Source: Nocardioides marmotae
GTDB taxonomy: Bacteria > Actinomycetota > Actinomycetes > Propionibacteriales > Nocardioidaceae
NCBI RefSeq assembly: GCF_013177455.1
Contig: NZ_CP053660.1
Location: 2,046,001 to 2,110,000, forward strand
Length of the DNA: 64,000 nt
Direction: 5' to 3'
Below the pieces are notes generated by a model. It was not told the DNA's origin. It saw only the letters and a program-made list of their open reading frames with translations, and ran no database searches. The position numbers and the translations under genes were made by a program. Shown piece after piece: positions 1 to 8,203 of the stretch (its first letter is position 1; each line of letters opens with the position of its first letter).

Positions 1-1
1 C

Positions 2-991
2 GTCGTGGTCTGCGCCTACACGCTGGAGCGGTGGGCCGACCTGGTCGCCGCGCTCGACGGCGTCGCCCGCCAGACCTTGCCGCCCGCGCAGGTGCTGCTC
101 GTCGTCGACCACGCCCCGGCGCTGCTCGACCGAGCCCGCGCGACCTGGGGCGGGACGGCGGTGACCGTCCTGGAGAACACCGGCACCCGAGGCCTTTCCG
201 GGGCTCGCAACACCGCGGTCGCCCACGCCACCGGCGCGGTCGTGGCCTTCCTCGACGACGACGCGGTGCCGGCGACCGGCTGGCTCGCCGCCCTCGTCGG
301 TGCGTACGACGACGCGTCGGTGCTCGCGGTCGGCGGGGCCGCGGAGCCGGTGTGGCCCGCGGCCGGCCGGCCGGCGCACCTGCCTCCCGAGCTCGACTGG
401 GTCGTCGGCTGCTCCTACCGCGGGCAGCCGACCGGGCGGGCCGACGTGCGCAACCTGATCGGCGCCAGCATGTCGTTCCGCCGCGAGGTCTTCGCGCTGG
501 TCGGCGGCTTCGACGAGGGCGCCGGGCGGATCGGGGCGATCCCGGTGGGCTGCGAGGAGACCGAGCTGTGCATCCGGCTCACCCAGCGGGTGCCGGGCGC
601 CCGTGTGGTGCTCGAGCCGGCCGCGCGGGTCCACCACCGGGTGGGGGAGCAGCGCACCACCTGGTCCTACCTCCGCGCCCGCTCGCTGGCCGAGGGCACC
701 TCCAAGGCCGCCATGGCCGCCCTGGTCGGCGGCGCCGAGGCGACCGCGACCGAGCGGACCTACGTCCGGCACGTCCTCTCCGCCGGCGTCCGCCGCGAGG
801 TGGCCCGCGGGCTCGCCGGCGACCGCGACGGGTGGCGCGCGGCCGCGGGCATCGCGACCGCGCTCGGGGCGACCGGCTACGGCTACCTGCGGGGTCGGCT
901 CGGCCCCGCCCCGGCCACCACCCGCGCCGCCCGGGCAGCCCGGGCCGCCCGGACCGCCGGGGCCGCCCGGACCGCCGGGGCCGGCCGATGA
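2..991 (+). CDS. Family 2 glycosyltransferase, 5' end outside window
   Basis: Transfers a sugar from a nucleotide donor, probably onto a cell-surface glycan. The reading frame is open to the left edge (it begins V-V-V-C-A-Y, a typical GT2 beta-strand), so the true start lies upstream. About 329 residues are visible. A GT-A nucleotide-binding DDD motif sits near residues 84-86 and an acidic CEETELC motif near 183-189. It shares the GCSYRG-PTG-VRN segment with the GT2 at 1818, so the two are paralogues. The C-terminus is an Ala/Arg low-complexity tail encoded partly by an 18-bp direct repeat (943-960 and 961-978). It overlaps the next gene by ATGA. Acceptor and sugar are unknown. Confidence 0.85.
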   Translation, partial: VVVCAYTLERWADLVAALDGVARQTLPPAQVLLVVDHAPALLDRARATWGGTAVTVLENTGTRGLSGARNTAVAHATGAVVAFLDDDAVPATGWLAALVGAYDDASVLAVGGAAEPVWPAAGRPAHLPPELDWVVGCSYRGQPTGRADVRNLIGASMSFRREVFALVGGFDEGAGRIGAIPVGCEETELCIRLTQRVPGARVVLEPAARVHHRVGEQRTTWSYLRARSLAEGTSKAAMAALVGGAEATATERTYVRHVLSAGVRREVARGLAGDRDGWRAAAGIATALGATGYGYLRGRLGPAPATTRAARAARAARTAGAARTAGAGR

Positions 992-1821
992 ACGAGCCGA
1001 TGAGCGGGCCGACGAGCGAGCCGGCGAGCGCACCCGCGAGCGGGCTGCCGGTGCTGATGTACCACGCCGTCGGGAGCGCGATGCCGCCCCGGCTGGCCGA
1101 GCTCAGCGTCCCGCCCGCGCTGCTCGCCGAGCAGCTCGCGGCCCTGGCCGGCGCCGGCTACGAGCTGCTCGGCCTCACCGACGCCCTGGCGGCGCGGGGG
1201 AGCGGTCGCCGGGTCGTGGGCCTCACCTTCGACGACGGCTACCGCGACTTCCTCGACGCTGCCGTGCCGGTGCTCGCCGACCTCCGGGCCGGCGCGACGC
1301 TCTACGTGCCCTCCCGGAACATCGGCGGCACCGCGGACTGGCTGCCCGGATCCGGGGCCGACCTGCCGCTGCTCGACGCCCGCGGCATCGCCGTCGTCGC
1401 CCAGCTGGGCCTGGAGGTGGGCAGCCACGGCGCCGTGCACGTGCCGATGGACGTGCTGCCGCGCCCGGTCGCCGCCGCCCAGCTCGGGGAGAGCAAGGCG
1501 GTCCTCGAGCAGGTCGTCGGCCGGCCGGTCGTCTCCTTCTGCTACCCCCACGGCTACGCCTCGCCGGTGCTGCGCCGCCAGGTGCACGCGTCCGGCTACG
1601 ACAACGCCTGCGTCATCGGCCACCGGGTCAGCCCGCCGGGGGAGGACCCGACCGCGGTCTCCCGGCTGCTCGTCGGCCCCCAGCACGACCCCGCCGCCGT
1701 GCTCGACCTGGTCGCCGGACGCGGCCCGCGCTCGATCGTGCCGGCCCTCAAGCGCGCCGCCACCCCGGTCTGGCGCGCCACGCGACGTACCGCCCGACTC
1801 GCAGGAGCGACCTGGACATGA
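988..1821 (+). CDS. Polysaccharide deacetylase (NodB-type)
   Basis: Predicted metal-dependent carbohydrate esterase (CE4) removing N- or O-acyl groups from a polysaccharide or its lipid-linked precursor. The 277-residue protein shows the catalytic TFDDG motif at 80-84, a metal-binding SHGAVH motif at 146-151 (H-x3-H) and an FCYPHG segment near 179. There is no obvious signal peptide; the first 20 residues are a Pro/Ser/Glu-rich linker. The ATG overlaps the preceding GT2 stop as ATGA, and its own stop overlaps the next GT2 start, so it is translationally coupled inside a glycan-assembly operon. Cytoplasmic action on a precursor is therefore possible. The substrate is not known. Confidence 0.85.
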   Translation: MNEPMSGPTSEPASAPASGLPVLMYHAVGSAMPPRLAELSVPPALLAEQLAALAGAGYELLGLTDALAARGSGRRVVGLTFDDGYRDFLDAAVPVLADLRAGATLYVPSRNIGGTADWLPGSGADLPLLDARGIAVVAQLGLEVGSHGAVHVPMDVLPRPVAAAQLGESKAVLEQVVGRPVVSFCYPHGYASPVLRRQVHASGYDNACVIGHRVSPPGEDPTAVSRLLVGPQHDPAAVLDLVAGRGPRSIVPALKRAATPVWRATRRTARLAGATWT

Positions 1822-2840
1822 CCAGCCCACCGACCCCGCCGCCCGCCCCGCCCACCGAAGCCACCACAGCCGTCACCGCAGCCGACACCAGCACCGCCCC
1901 GACCGGCCCGGCCCGGCGCCCCACCGTGGGCGTCATGGTCGCCACCCACACCGCCGAGCGGCTCGAGCTCGTGCGGGCCGCGGTGGCCTCCGTGCAGGAC
2001 CAGACCCGCCGCCCCGACGAGCTGCTGGTCATGGTCGACAACGACGAGGAGCTGGCCGAGCGGGTCCGCGCCGTCGTGCCGGGCGTCCGGGTCGCGGCGA
2101 TGGGCGTCAACAGCGGCGTCTCGGCCGCGCGCACCCGCGGCGCGGAGCTGATGACCAGCGACCTCGTGGTGTTCCTCGACGACGACGCGGTGGCCGAGGG
2201 GCCGTGGCTGGAGCGGCTGCTCGCGCCGATGGCCGACCCCGCCGTGCTCGGCGCGAGCGGCCGGTCGCTCGCGGTCTTCGGCGCCCGGCGGCCCGCCTGG
2301 CTGCCCGAGGAGTTCCTGTGGACGCTCGGGTGCAGCTACCGGGGGATGCCCACGGGGCCGGCGCGGGTGCGGAACTTCTACGGCGGCTGCGCGGTCGTGC
2401 GGCGCGAGACCTTCCTGGCCGTGGGCGGCTTCGACCCCGCCACCGGCTACCACGGCGACGTCATCGGCGGCGGCGAGGAGGCCGACTTCTGCCTGCGGGC
2501 CACCGCCGCGACCGGCGGGGAGTTCGCCTTCGAACCGGCCGCCGTCATCCGCCACCACGTGCCGGCCCCGCGGCTGAGCTGGTCCTACTTCGTGCGCCGC
2601 TGCCACGGCGAGGGCGTGATGAAGGCCCGGCTCGCCGCCCGGCTGCCCGCCGGCTCGCTGGGCCCCGAGCGGGCGTTCGCCCTGCGGCTGCCGCTGGCGG
2701 TGCTGCGCGCCCTGGCCACCGGCCGCCCCGCCCGTGCGCTCGGCATCGTCGTCGGCTGCCTGGCCGTCCTCTCGGGCCTGGCGCGGGGCCGGTGGGCCGG
2801 GGCCCGCGCACGCCGTGCCGGCACCCGGGCGGCCGGGTGA
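1818..2840 (+). CDS. Family 2 glycosyltransferase
   Basis: A 340-residue GT-A glycosyltransferase. After a Pro/Thr-rich, probably disordered N-terminus (about 1-34), the Rossmann-like core begins at RPTVGVMVATHT. The DDD nucleotide/metal motif is at 121-123 and an EEADFC acidic motif at 220-225. It is a paralogue of the truncated GT2 at the left edge (shared GCSYRG-PTG-VRN and WSY segments). It starts with ATGA over the deacetylase stop and ends with GTGA over the GT4 start. Likely role: adding one residue to the same surface glycan as its neighbours. Donor and linkage cannot be read from the sequence. Confidence 0.85.
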   Translation: MTSPPTPPPAPPTEATTAVTAADTSTAPTGPARRPTVGVMVATHTAERLELVRAAVASVQDQTRRPDELLVMVDNDEELAERVRAVVPGVRVAAMGVNSGVSAARTRGAELMTSDLVVFLDDDAVAEGPWLERLLAPMADPAVLGASGRSLAVFGARRPAWLPEEFLWTLGCSYRGMPTGPARVRNFYGGCAVVRRETFLAVGGFDPATGYHGDVIGGGEEADFCLRATAATGGEFAFEPAAVIRHHVPAPRLSWSYFVRRCHGEGVMKARLAARLPAGSLGPERAFALRLPLAVLRALATGRPARALGIVVGCLAVLSGLARGRWAGARARRAGTRAAG

Positions 2841-4069
2841 AGGTCCTGCTCCTGGCGCAGTTCTACCCGCCGGTGATCGGCGGGGAGGAGCGCCACGTGC
2901 GCAACCTCGCGGTGGCGCTGGCCGCGCGGGGCCACGAGGTCCACGTCGCCACCCTGGACACCGGCGGGGCGGAGGGGCCCGTGGCCGACCCCGGCGTGCG
3001 GGTGCACCTGCTCGACAACGTCGGCCGCCGGGTGCCGGCGCTCTACCCGACCGCCGACCGGCCGCTGGCGCTGCCGGTGCCCGACCCGCTCACCGTGCGC
3101 GACCTGGCCCGGGTGGTCCGCGAGGTCCGCCCCGACGTCGCGCACGCCCACAACTGGATCATCGCCTCCTGGCTGGCGGTGCCCTCCGCGCGGCACGTGC
3201 CGCTGGTCCACTCCCTGCACGACTACGGCCACGTCTGCCCCACCAAGCGGCTGATGTTCCAGGACGCGCCGTGCTCGGGTCCGGCGCCGGCCAAGTGCTT
3301 CGGGTGCACCACCGACCACTACGGCCGCGGCCGCGGCCCGGTCGTCCAGGCCGCGGTCCGCGCGGGCCTGCCGGCCCGGCGCCGGGCGGTCGACGTCTTC
3401 ACCCCCGTGAGCCGGTACGTCGCCGACGCCAACCGCCTCGACGAGCAGGGCGTCCGCTGGCAGGTCGTCCCGAACTTCGTGCCCGACGAGCTGGCCGGCC
3501 AGCCGGCCGGCCCGAGGACGCCCGCCGCGGGCGACCGCGACCCGGCGCTGCCGACCGCGCCGTACCTGTTCTTCGCCGGCGACCTCTCCGAGCAGAAGGG
3601 CGTCGCGACCCTGCTGCGGGCCTGGGAGCGGCTGCGCCCCGGCGACCGCCCCGACCTGGTCCTCGTCGGGCGACCGACCATGGACCTCTCGGGCGTCCCG
3701 GCCGGGGTGCACGTCCACCACCACTGGGACCACGCGCGGGTGCTGTCCGGCTTCCGCCACGCCCTGGCCGCGGCGCTGCCCAGCGAGTGGCCCGATCCCT
3801 GCCCGACCACGGTGCTCGAGGCGATGGCCGTCGGGGCACCGCTGGTGACGACCGCGCAGGGCGGGATCGCCGACATGGTCGCCCACGAGGAGTCGGCGCT
3901 CGTCGTGCCGGCCGGCGACGCGCTGTCGCTGACCGCCGCTCTCCAGCGCCTGGTCGACGAGCCCGAGCTGCGGGCCCGGCTGGTCCGGGGCGCCTCAGCG
4001 CACGTGCGCCGGTTCCTCCAGAGCCGGGTCGCCGCCGACCTCGAGGGGATCTACGACTCGCTGGTGTGA
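2837..4069 (+). CDS. Family 4 glycosyltransferase
   Basis: A 410-residue retaining GT-B glycosyltransferase. The N-terminal glycine-rich acceptor domain (AQFYPPVIGGEERHVRNLA) and the C-terminal donor domain with the E-x7-E-like stretch EWPDPCPTTVLEAMAVG and QGGIADMV are clear. A four-cysteine cluster (CPTKRL, APC, AKCFGC) in the N-terminal domain is common in one GT4 subgroup. The GTG start overlaps the upstream stop as GTGA. It is the last gene of the glycan operon. Its 3' end runs 75 nt into the 3' end of the convergent ctaA gene. Confidence 0.87.
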   Translation: MKVLLLAQFYPPVIGGEERHVRNLAVALAARGHEVHVATLDTGGAEGPVADPGVRVHLLDNVGRRVPALYPTADRPLALPVPDPLTVRDLARVVREVRPDVAHAHNWIIASWLAVPSARHVPLVHSLHDYGHVCPTKRLMFQDAPCSGPAPAKCFGCTTDHYGRGRGPVVQAAVRAGLPARRRAVDVFTPVSRYVADANRLDEQGVRWQVVPNFVPDELAGQPAGPRTPAAGDRDPALPTAPYLFFAGDLSEQKGVATLLRAWERLRPGDRPDLVLVGRPTMDLSGVPAGVHVHHHWDHARVLSGFRHALAAALPSEWPDPCPTTVLEAMAVGAPLVTTAQGGIADMVAHEESALVVPAGDALSLTAALQRLVDEPELRARLVRGASAHVRRFLQSRVAADLEGIYDSLV

Positions 4070-4939
4070 GGCCCGCGGGTGCCGCACGGTCAGCAGCGCC
4101 CAGGTCATCGCCGCGGCAGTGAGGGCCGCGCCGAGCAGGTGGAAGCCGACGAGGACGACCGGCAGGTCGGTGAAGTACTGCACGAAGCCGATCACGCCCT
4201 GGCCGAGCTCGACGCCCAGCAGGATCCGGGCGGCCCGCTGGGCCTGCGCCGGGGCGCGGGTCGCCCGCAGCGCGAGCACCAGCCCGATCGTGAGGCCGAG
4301 GAAGAGGAAGACCGCGTCCGCGTGCAGCTGGCTGACCTGGAGCGGGTCGAGGCCGGTGCGCACGGAGTTCTCGTCGCCGGCGTGCGGGCCCGAGCCGGTG
4401 ACGATGGTGCCGATGTAGAGCACGGCCCACCCGACGGCGTACATCACCCAGGCCAGCGGCAGCAGGCCGCCGCGCACGGGCGGGCCGACCGGGGCGTTCG
4501 CGACCTGGAGGAACCGCACCGAGAGCGCGATGATCGCCAGCGAGCAGATCAGGTGCAGCGAGACGATCCACGGGTTGAGGTCGGTCAGCACGGTGATGCC
4601 GCCGATGACGGCCTGCGCGGGGATGCCCAGCGCCAGCAGCGTGGCGAGCTTGAGCAGGTCGCTGCGCCGGCTGCGCCACGCGACGAGGAACGTCGCCAGC
4701 GCGATCGCCACGAGCACGAAGGTCAGCATGCGGTTGCCGAACTCGATCGCCGCGTGCATCGTCAGCTCGCCGTGCGGGGTGTAGGAATCCTCGGTGCACC
4801 GCGGCCACGTCGGGCAGCCCAGGCCGGAACCGGTCAGGCGCACCGCGCCGCCGGTCACCACCAGCACGCCATTGGCGACCAGCGTCGCCCAGCCCATCGG
4901 CCGGACCCAGCGGGTCGCGTCCTCCACGGAAAGTCGCAC
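3995..4939 (-). CDS. ctaA: Heme A synthase (COX15/CtaA family)
   Basis: Converts heme O to heme A for aa3-type cytochrome c oxidase, in the membrane. The protein of about 314 residues has about 8 hydrophobic segments and the family motif GGAVRLTGSGLGCPTWPRC with its cysteine pair. Four histidines lie in helix contexts typical of heme ligands (TMHAAIEFGNR, SLHLICS, QLHADAVF, GFHLLGAA). GTG at 4939 is chosen because GGGAG lies 8 nt upstream; GTG at 4948 overlaps the permease stop (GTGA) but has no ribosome site. It follows two ABC exporter genes on the same strand, as in the Rv1456c-Rv1458c block of M. tuberculosis. The C-terminal tail overlaps the convergent GT4 gene. Confidence 0.9.
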   Translation of the reverse strand: MRLSVEDATRWVRPMGWATLVANGVLVVTGGAVRLTGSGLGCPTWPRCTEDSYTPHGELTMHAAIEFGNRMLTFVLVAIALATFLVAWRSRRSDLLKLATLLALGIPAQAVIGGITVLTDLNPWIVSLHLICSLAIIALSVRFLQVANAPVGPPVRGGLLPLAWVMYAVGWAVLYIGTIVTGSGPHAGDENSVRTGLDPLQVSQLHADAVFLFLGLTIGLVLALRATRAPAQAQRAARILLGVELGQGVIGFVQYFTDLPVVLVGFHLLGAALTAAAMTWALLTVRHPRASHQRVVDPLEVGGDPALEEPAHVR

Positions 4940-4944
4940 GATCC

Positions 4945-5745
4945 TCACTCCCACTTGAACGTCCGGGCGGTCAGCACCGTGCCGACCACGGCCCATCCGA
5001 GCAGCGTGAGAAGCGCCACGGGCGCGACGGCGCCCTCGACGAGCGCCTCGCGCATCGCCTCGCCGAGCGCCCCGGAGGGCAGCCAGCCCACGACGTCGCC
5101 GAAGGAGCCGTACGCCGACGCCGGCAGCACCACGGCGCCGCCGGCCATGAGCAGCAGGTAGACCAGGTTCGCGGCGGCCAGGGTGGCCTCCGCGCGGAGT
5201 GCCCCGGCCAGGAAGAGCCCCAGCGCGGCGAACGCGGCGGTCCCCAGCAGCACGGCCAGGACCGCGCCGGCCGCGGCGCCCGCCCCGCCGGCCGGGTCCC
5301 ACCCCATCACCAGCGCGACCCCGGAGATCACGACGACCTGGAGCGCCTCGACGAGCACGAGCGCGCCGACCTTGCCGGCGAGCAGGCCCGAGCGCGGCAG
5401 CGGCGAGGAGCCGAGCCGCTTGATCACCCCGTAGCGCCGCTCGAAGCCGGTGGCGATGGCCAGCGAGGTGAACGCCGTCGACATCACCGCCAGCGCGAGG
5501 ACGCCGGGCGTGAAGACGTCGATGGCCCGCCCGTCCAGGTCCAGGTCGACGCGGTCGGAGGCCTGGACGGCGCCGACGAGCACGATGACCGGGATCACCA
5601 CGGCCAGCAGCAGCTGCTCGCCGTTGCGCAGCATGAGCCGCGACTCCATCGAGGCCTGCGCCGCGACCTGCCGCAGCCACGGCGCGCCGCCGGGTCGCGG
5701 GGTCCAGTCGGTGGTCGCGCCCGGCGGGGCGGTGGGGGTGGTCAC
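4945..5745 (-). CDS. ABC-2 type transporter permease
   Basis: A 266-residue integral membrane subunit with about six transmembrane segments and the ABC-2 fold (ATGFERRYGVIKRLGSSPLPR coupling region, then a run of hydrophobic helices). It pairs with the ATPase encoded just upstream, whose stop overlaps its GTG start (GTGA). The first 30 residues are a Pro/Thr-rich cytoplasmic leader. Exported substrate unknown. Placement directly before ctaA is conserved in actinobacteria, so a link to cytochrome oxidase biogenesis or heme handling is possible, but this is inferred from context only. Confidence 0.85.
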   Translation of the reverse strand: MTTPTAPPGATTDWTPRPGGAPWLRQVAAQASMESRLMLRNGEQLLLAVVIPVIVLVGAVQASDRVDLDLDGRAIDVFTPGVLALAVMSTAFTSLAIATGFERRYGVIKRLGSSPLPRSGLLAGKVGALVLVEALQVVVISGVALVMGWDPAGGAGAAAGAVLAVLLGTAAFAALGLFLAGALRAEATLAAANLVYLLLMAGGAVVLPASAYGSFGDVVGWLPSGALGEAMREALVEGAVAPVALLTLLGWAVVGTVLTARTFKWE

Positions 5746-6680
5746 GGCTGGAGCTCCCGTCCGGTGAGCTCGAGGAAGACGTCCTCGAGCGTGCGCTGGC
5801 CCAGGGTCAGCGACTCGGGGAGCACGCCCTGCTGCTCGCACCAGGTCGAGACCTTCGACAGCGTGGTCGCGTCCGCGGGCCCGGTGACCAGCAGGCTGAC
5901 CTCGTCGAGCACCGTCACCTCGATCCGGTCGCCGAGCGCGGCGCGGAGCGAGTCGGGCGCGCCCGGCGGGAACGGCCGGCTGACGACCAGCCGGATCGTC
6001 GCCGAGGACCCGCCACGGGTCAGCTGCACCGGCGAGCCGGACGCGATGAGGCGGCCGTGGTCGATGATGTGGATCCGGTCCGCGAGCCGCTCGGCCTCGT
6101 CCATGTAGTGGGTGGTGAGCACGACGGTGACGCCGGCGTCGCGCAGCTCCGCCAGCAGCTCCCAGGTGGTGCGGCGCGACTGCGGGTCCATGCCGGCGGT
6201 GGGCTCGTCGACGAAGACGATCTCCGGGCGGCCCACGAGGGCCATCGCCAGGCCCAGGCGCTGCTGCTGGCCGCCGGAGAGCCGGCGGTACGGCGTCCGG
6301 CCGCACTCGCCGAGGCCCAGCCGCTCGGCCAGCACGTCGACGTCCATCGGGTGGGCGTGCAGCCGGGCCACGTGGCGCAGCATCTCCATCGCGCGCACCC
6401 CGCTCCAGGCGCCGCTGCCCTGGAGCATCACGCCGATGCGGGGGAGGAGCTCGGCGCGCTGGGCGACCGGGTCGAGGCCGAGCACGCGGACGGTGCCGCG
6501 CTGAGGCCTGCGGTAGCCCTCGCAGGTCTCCAGGGTCGTGGTCTTGCCGGCCCCGTTGGGGCCGAGGACGGCGGTGATGGTGCCGCGGTCGACGGTCAGG
6601 GAGAGCTCGTCGACGGCGAGCTTGTCGCCGTACCGCATCACCAAGCCGTCGACGGCGACTGCTGGGGCGGCGTCGGACAC
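5742..6680 (-). CDS. ABC transporter ATP-binding protein
   Basis: A 312-residue ATPase of the DrrA/CcmA type that energises the adjacent ABC-2 permease. Walker A GPNGAGKTT is at 40-48, signature LSGGQ near 134-138, Walker B IVFVDEPT, and a C-terminal extension typical of ABC-2 exporters follows the catalytic domain. The GTG start at 6680 is supported by a TAGACT box on the minus strand 6 nt upstream, suggesting a leaderless transcript for the three-gene unit ATPase-permease-ctaA. Confidence 0.88.
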   Translation of the reverse strand: MSDAAPAVAVDGLVMRYGDKLAVDELSLTVDRGTITAVLGPNGAGKTTTLETCEGYRRPQRGTVRVLGLDPVAQRAELLPRIGVMLQGSGAWSGVRAMEMLRHVARLHAHPMDVDVLAERLGLGECGRTPYRRLSGGQQQRLGLAMALVGRPEIVFVDEPTAGMDPQSRRTTWELLAELRDAGVTVVLTTHYMDEAERLADRIHIIDHGRLIASGSPVQLTRGGSSATIRLVVSRPFPPGAPDSLRAALGDRIEVTVLDEVSLLVTGPADATTLSKVSTWCEQQGVLPESLTLGQRTLEDVFLELTGRELQP

Positions 6681-6686
6681 CTGGTC

Positions 6687-6692
6687 AGTCTA
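6687..6692 (-). promoter_or_regulatory. Candidate -10 box (TAGACT), leaderless
   Basis: TAGACT on the minus strand ends 6 nt before the GTG start of the ABC ATPase. It matches the TANNNT -10 pattern repeated before many starts in this window. Confidence 0.5.
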
Positions 6693-6729
6693 GGAAACGT
6701 CCGGCGGCGGGCCCGCCCCGGGCAGGGCC

Positions 6730-6735
6730 TAGGGT
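6730..6735 (+). promoter_or_regulatory. Candidate -10 box (TAGGGT), leaderless
   Basis: TAGGGT ends 7 nt before GTG 6743 and overlaps the alternative GTG at 6734. This argues for the downstream start of the membrane protein gene. Confidence 0.5.
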
Positions 6736-6742
6736 GCGAGTC

Positions 6743-7105
6743 GTGAACGCACTGCTCCTCTGGGCCGTGCTGGCCCTCACGCTGGTGGCCGTCGTGATGG
6801 TCGTGGTCCACCTCGTCCGCGACGAGACGGCCGGGGACCCGACCTTCCTCGCCCTCGCGGTCGTCGAGGTCGTGCTGCTGGTCCAGGCGGTCGTCGGCGG
6901 CGTGGCACTCGCGGGGACCGAGCGCGACGTCGCCGGCGTGACGTTCGTCAGCTACCTGGTCTCGATCCTGCTCGTCCTGCCCATCGGCGCCTTCTGGTCG
7001 CTGGCCGAGCGCAGCCGGGCGGGGACGACGGTGCTGCTGGTCGCGCTGCTGACGGTGGCCGCGCTCGAGGTGCGCCTCTGGTCGCTGTGGGCCGTCGGTG
7101 GCTGA
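6743..7105 (+). CDS. Small four-helix membrane protein
   Basis: A 120-residue, very hydrophobic protein with four predicted transmembrane helices (about 3-25, 34-55, 66-86 and 93-115). No catalytic motif was recognised. GTG 6743 is preferred over GTG 6734 because a TAGGGT -10 box overlaps the latter. It overlaps the following membrane protein gene by 8 nt, so the two are probably co-translated. The pair sits where actinobacterial ctaA/suf regions carry other membrane proteins. Function unknown. Confidence 0.7.
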   Translation: MNALLLWAVLALTLVAVVMVVVHLVRDETAGDPTFLALAVVEVVLLVQAVVGGVALAGTERDVAGVTFVSYLVSILLVLPIGAFWSLAERSRAGTTVLLVALLTVAALEVRLWSLWAVGG

Positions 7106-7541
7106 GCGCGCCGAGGCCCTCTCGCACGGCTGGGGCCGGGTCCTCGTCGCGGTCTACGCGGTCTTCGCGGTCGCCTCGACCGGGCGCTCCCTGGTCCAGC
7201 TCGGCACCAAGGCCGACGAGGCGCCGCTGGCCTACACGCTCTCGCTCGTCGCCGCACTGGTGTACGTCGCCGCCACGACCTGCCTGCTGGTCGGCGGGCG
7301 CCGCGGCTGGTGGGCCGCCCTGGTGGCCGTCGCGGTCGAGGCCGTCGGCGTGCTCGCGGTCGGGACCCTGTCCTACGTCTCGCCCGAGCTCTTCCCCGAC
7401 CGCACGGTGTGGTCCCACTTCGGCCAGGGCTACGGCTTCCTCCCGCTCGTGCTGCCGTTCCTGGGCATCGCCTGGCTCCGGCACACCCGGTGGGTCGCCG
7501 CCGGGCCCGGGGCTCCCGAGGGTCGGTCTCCGCAGGGCTAG
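7098..7541 (+). CDS. Four-helix membrane protein of unknown function
   Basis: A 147-residue protein with four hydrophobic helices (about 14-32, 46-67, 71-95, 112-130) and a Gly/Pro-rich tail. Conserved aromatic and charged residues sit in the third loop (SPELFPDRTVWSHFGQGYGF). The GTG start lies inside the last codons of the upstream membrane gene, indicating an operon. Its stop TAG shares the CTAG tetramer at 7538-7541 with the stop of the convergent GDPD gene. No family recognised with confidence. Confidence 0.7.
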   Translation: MAERAEALSHGWGRVLVAVYAVFAVASTGRSLVQLGTKADEAPLAYTLSLVAALVYVAATTCLLVGGRRGWWAALVAVAVEAVGVLAVGTLSYVSPELFPDRTVWSHFGQGYGFLPLVLPFLGIAWLRHTRWVAAGPGAPEGRSPQG

Positions 7542-8203
7542 CCCGAGCGCCGGCCGGCCACGGCGGCGAGCACGTCGGGCTCGTCGGTGATGATCCCGTT
7601 CGCGCCGACGTCCAGCGCCCGGGCCAACGTGGCCGCGTCGTTGATCGGCCAGGTCATGACGACCTCGACGTGCTCGCGCAGCGAGGCCACCACGGAAGGG
7701 TCCAGGAGCGAGAGGTGCACGGAGACGCCGTACGGCGCCCGCAGCCGCACCCGCCGGTGCAGCGCCCGCAGCTCCACGCCCGTGCGGGCCGAGAGCACGG
7801 GGCGCACGTAGGGCAGCCGGGCGACCTCGTCGACGGCGGGCCAGTAGCGCCCGCACGCCAGGATCGGCCGCTCGGGACCCAGGCCGTGGCCCAGCTCGTG
7901 CAGCTGCGCGGCCACGGCGAGCCCGGTCCGCGCCCGGCGGCCCTTGAGGTCGAGCATGAACGTCGTCCCGCCGCGGTCGGCCGAGAGCAGCTCGGCCAGC
8001 CCCAGCCGCGGCGCCCACGCCGAGCGCAGCTCCCAGCGGTCCCACAGGAAGGGGAGCGGCCCGGCGGTCTTGGTGTGCCGCACCTCGAGCCGGCCGCGGT
8101 GGGCGTGGACGTCGCACTCGATGACGTCGGCCCCGAGCAGGTTCGCCGCGTGCAGGCCACCGAGCGAGTTGCCCGCCCGGTGGGCGATGGCCAGGACGCT
8201 CAT
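7538..8203 (-). CDS. Glycerophosphodiester phosphodiesterase family protein
   Basis: A 221-residue GDPD-fold protein that probably hydrolyses glycerophosphodiesters to glycerol-3-phosphate and an alcohol. The catalytic His-Arg pair lies in AIAHRAGN, metal-binding acids in VIECDVH, and a further His in VRHTKT; the end of the barrel carries the usual GANGIITDEPD. No signal peptide, so cytoplasmic. Its ATG overlaps the stop of the PAP2 gene as ATGA, coupling two lipid-headgroup enzymes. It is a distant paralogue of the GDPD at 39271-40017. Confidence 0.83.
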   Translation of the reverse strand: MSVLAIAHRAGNSLGGLHAANLLGADVIECDVHAHRGRLEVRHTKTAGPLPFLWDRWELRSAWAPRLGLAELLSADRGGTTFMLDLKGRRARTGLAVAAQLHELGHGLGPERPILACGRYWPAVDEVARLPYVRPVLSARTGVELRALHRRVRLRAPYGVSVHLSLLDPSVVASLREHVEVVMTWPINDAATLARALDVGANGIITDEPDVLAAVAGRRSG

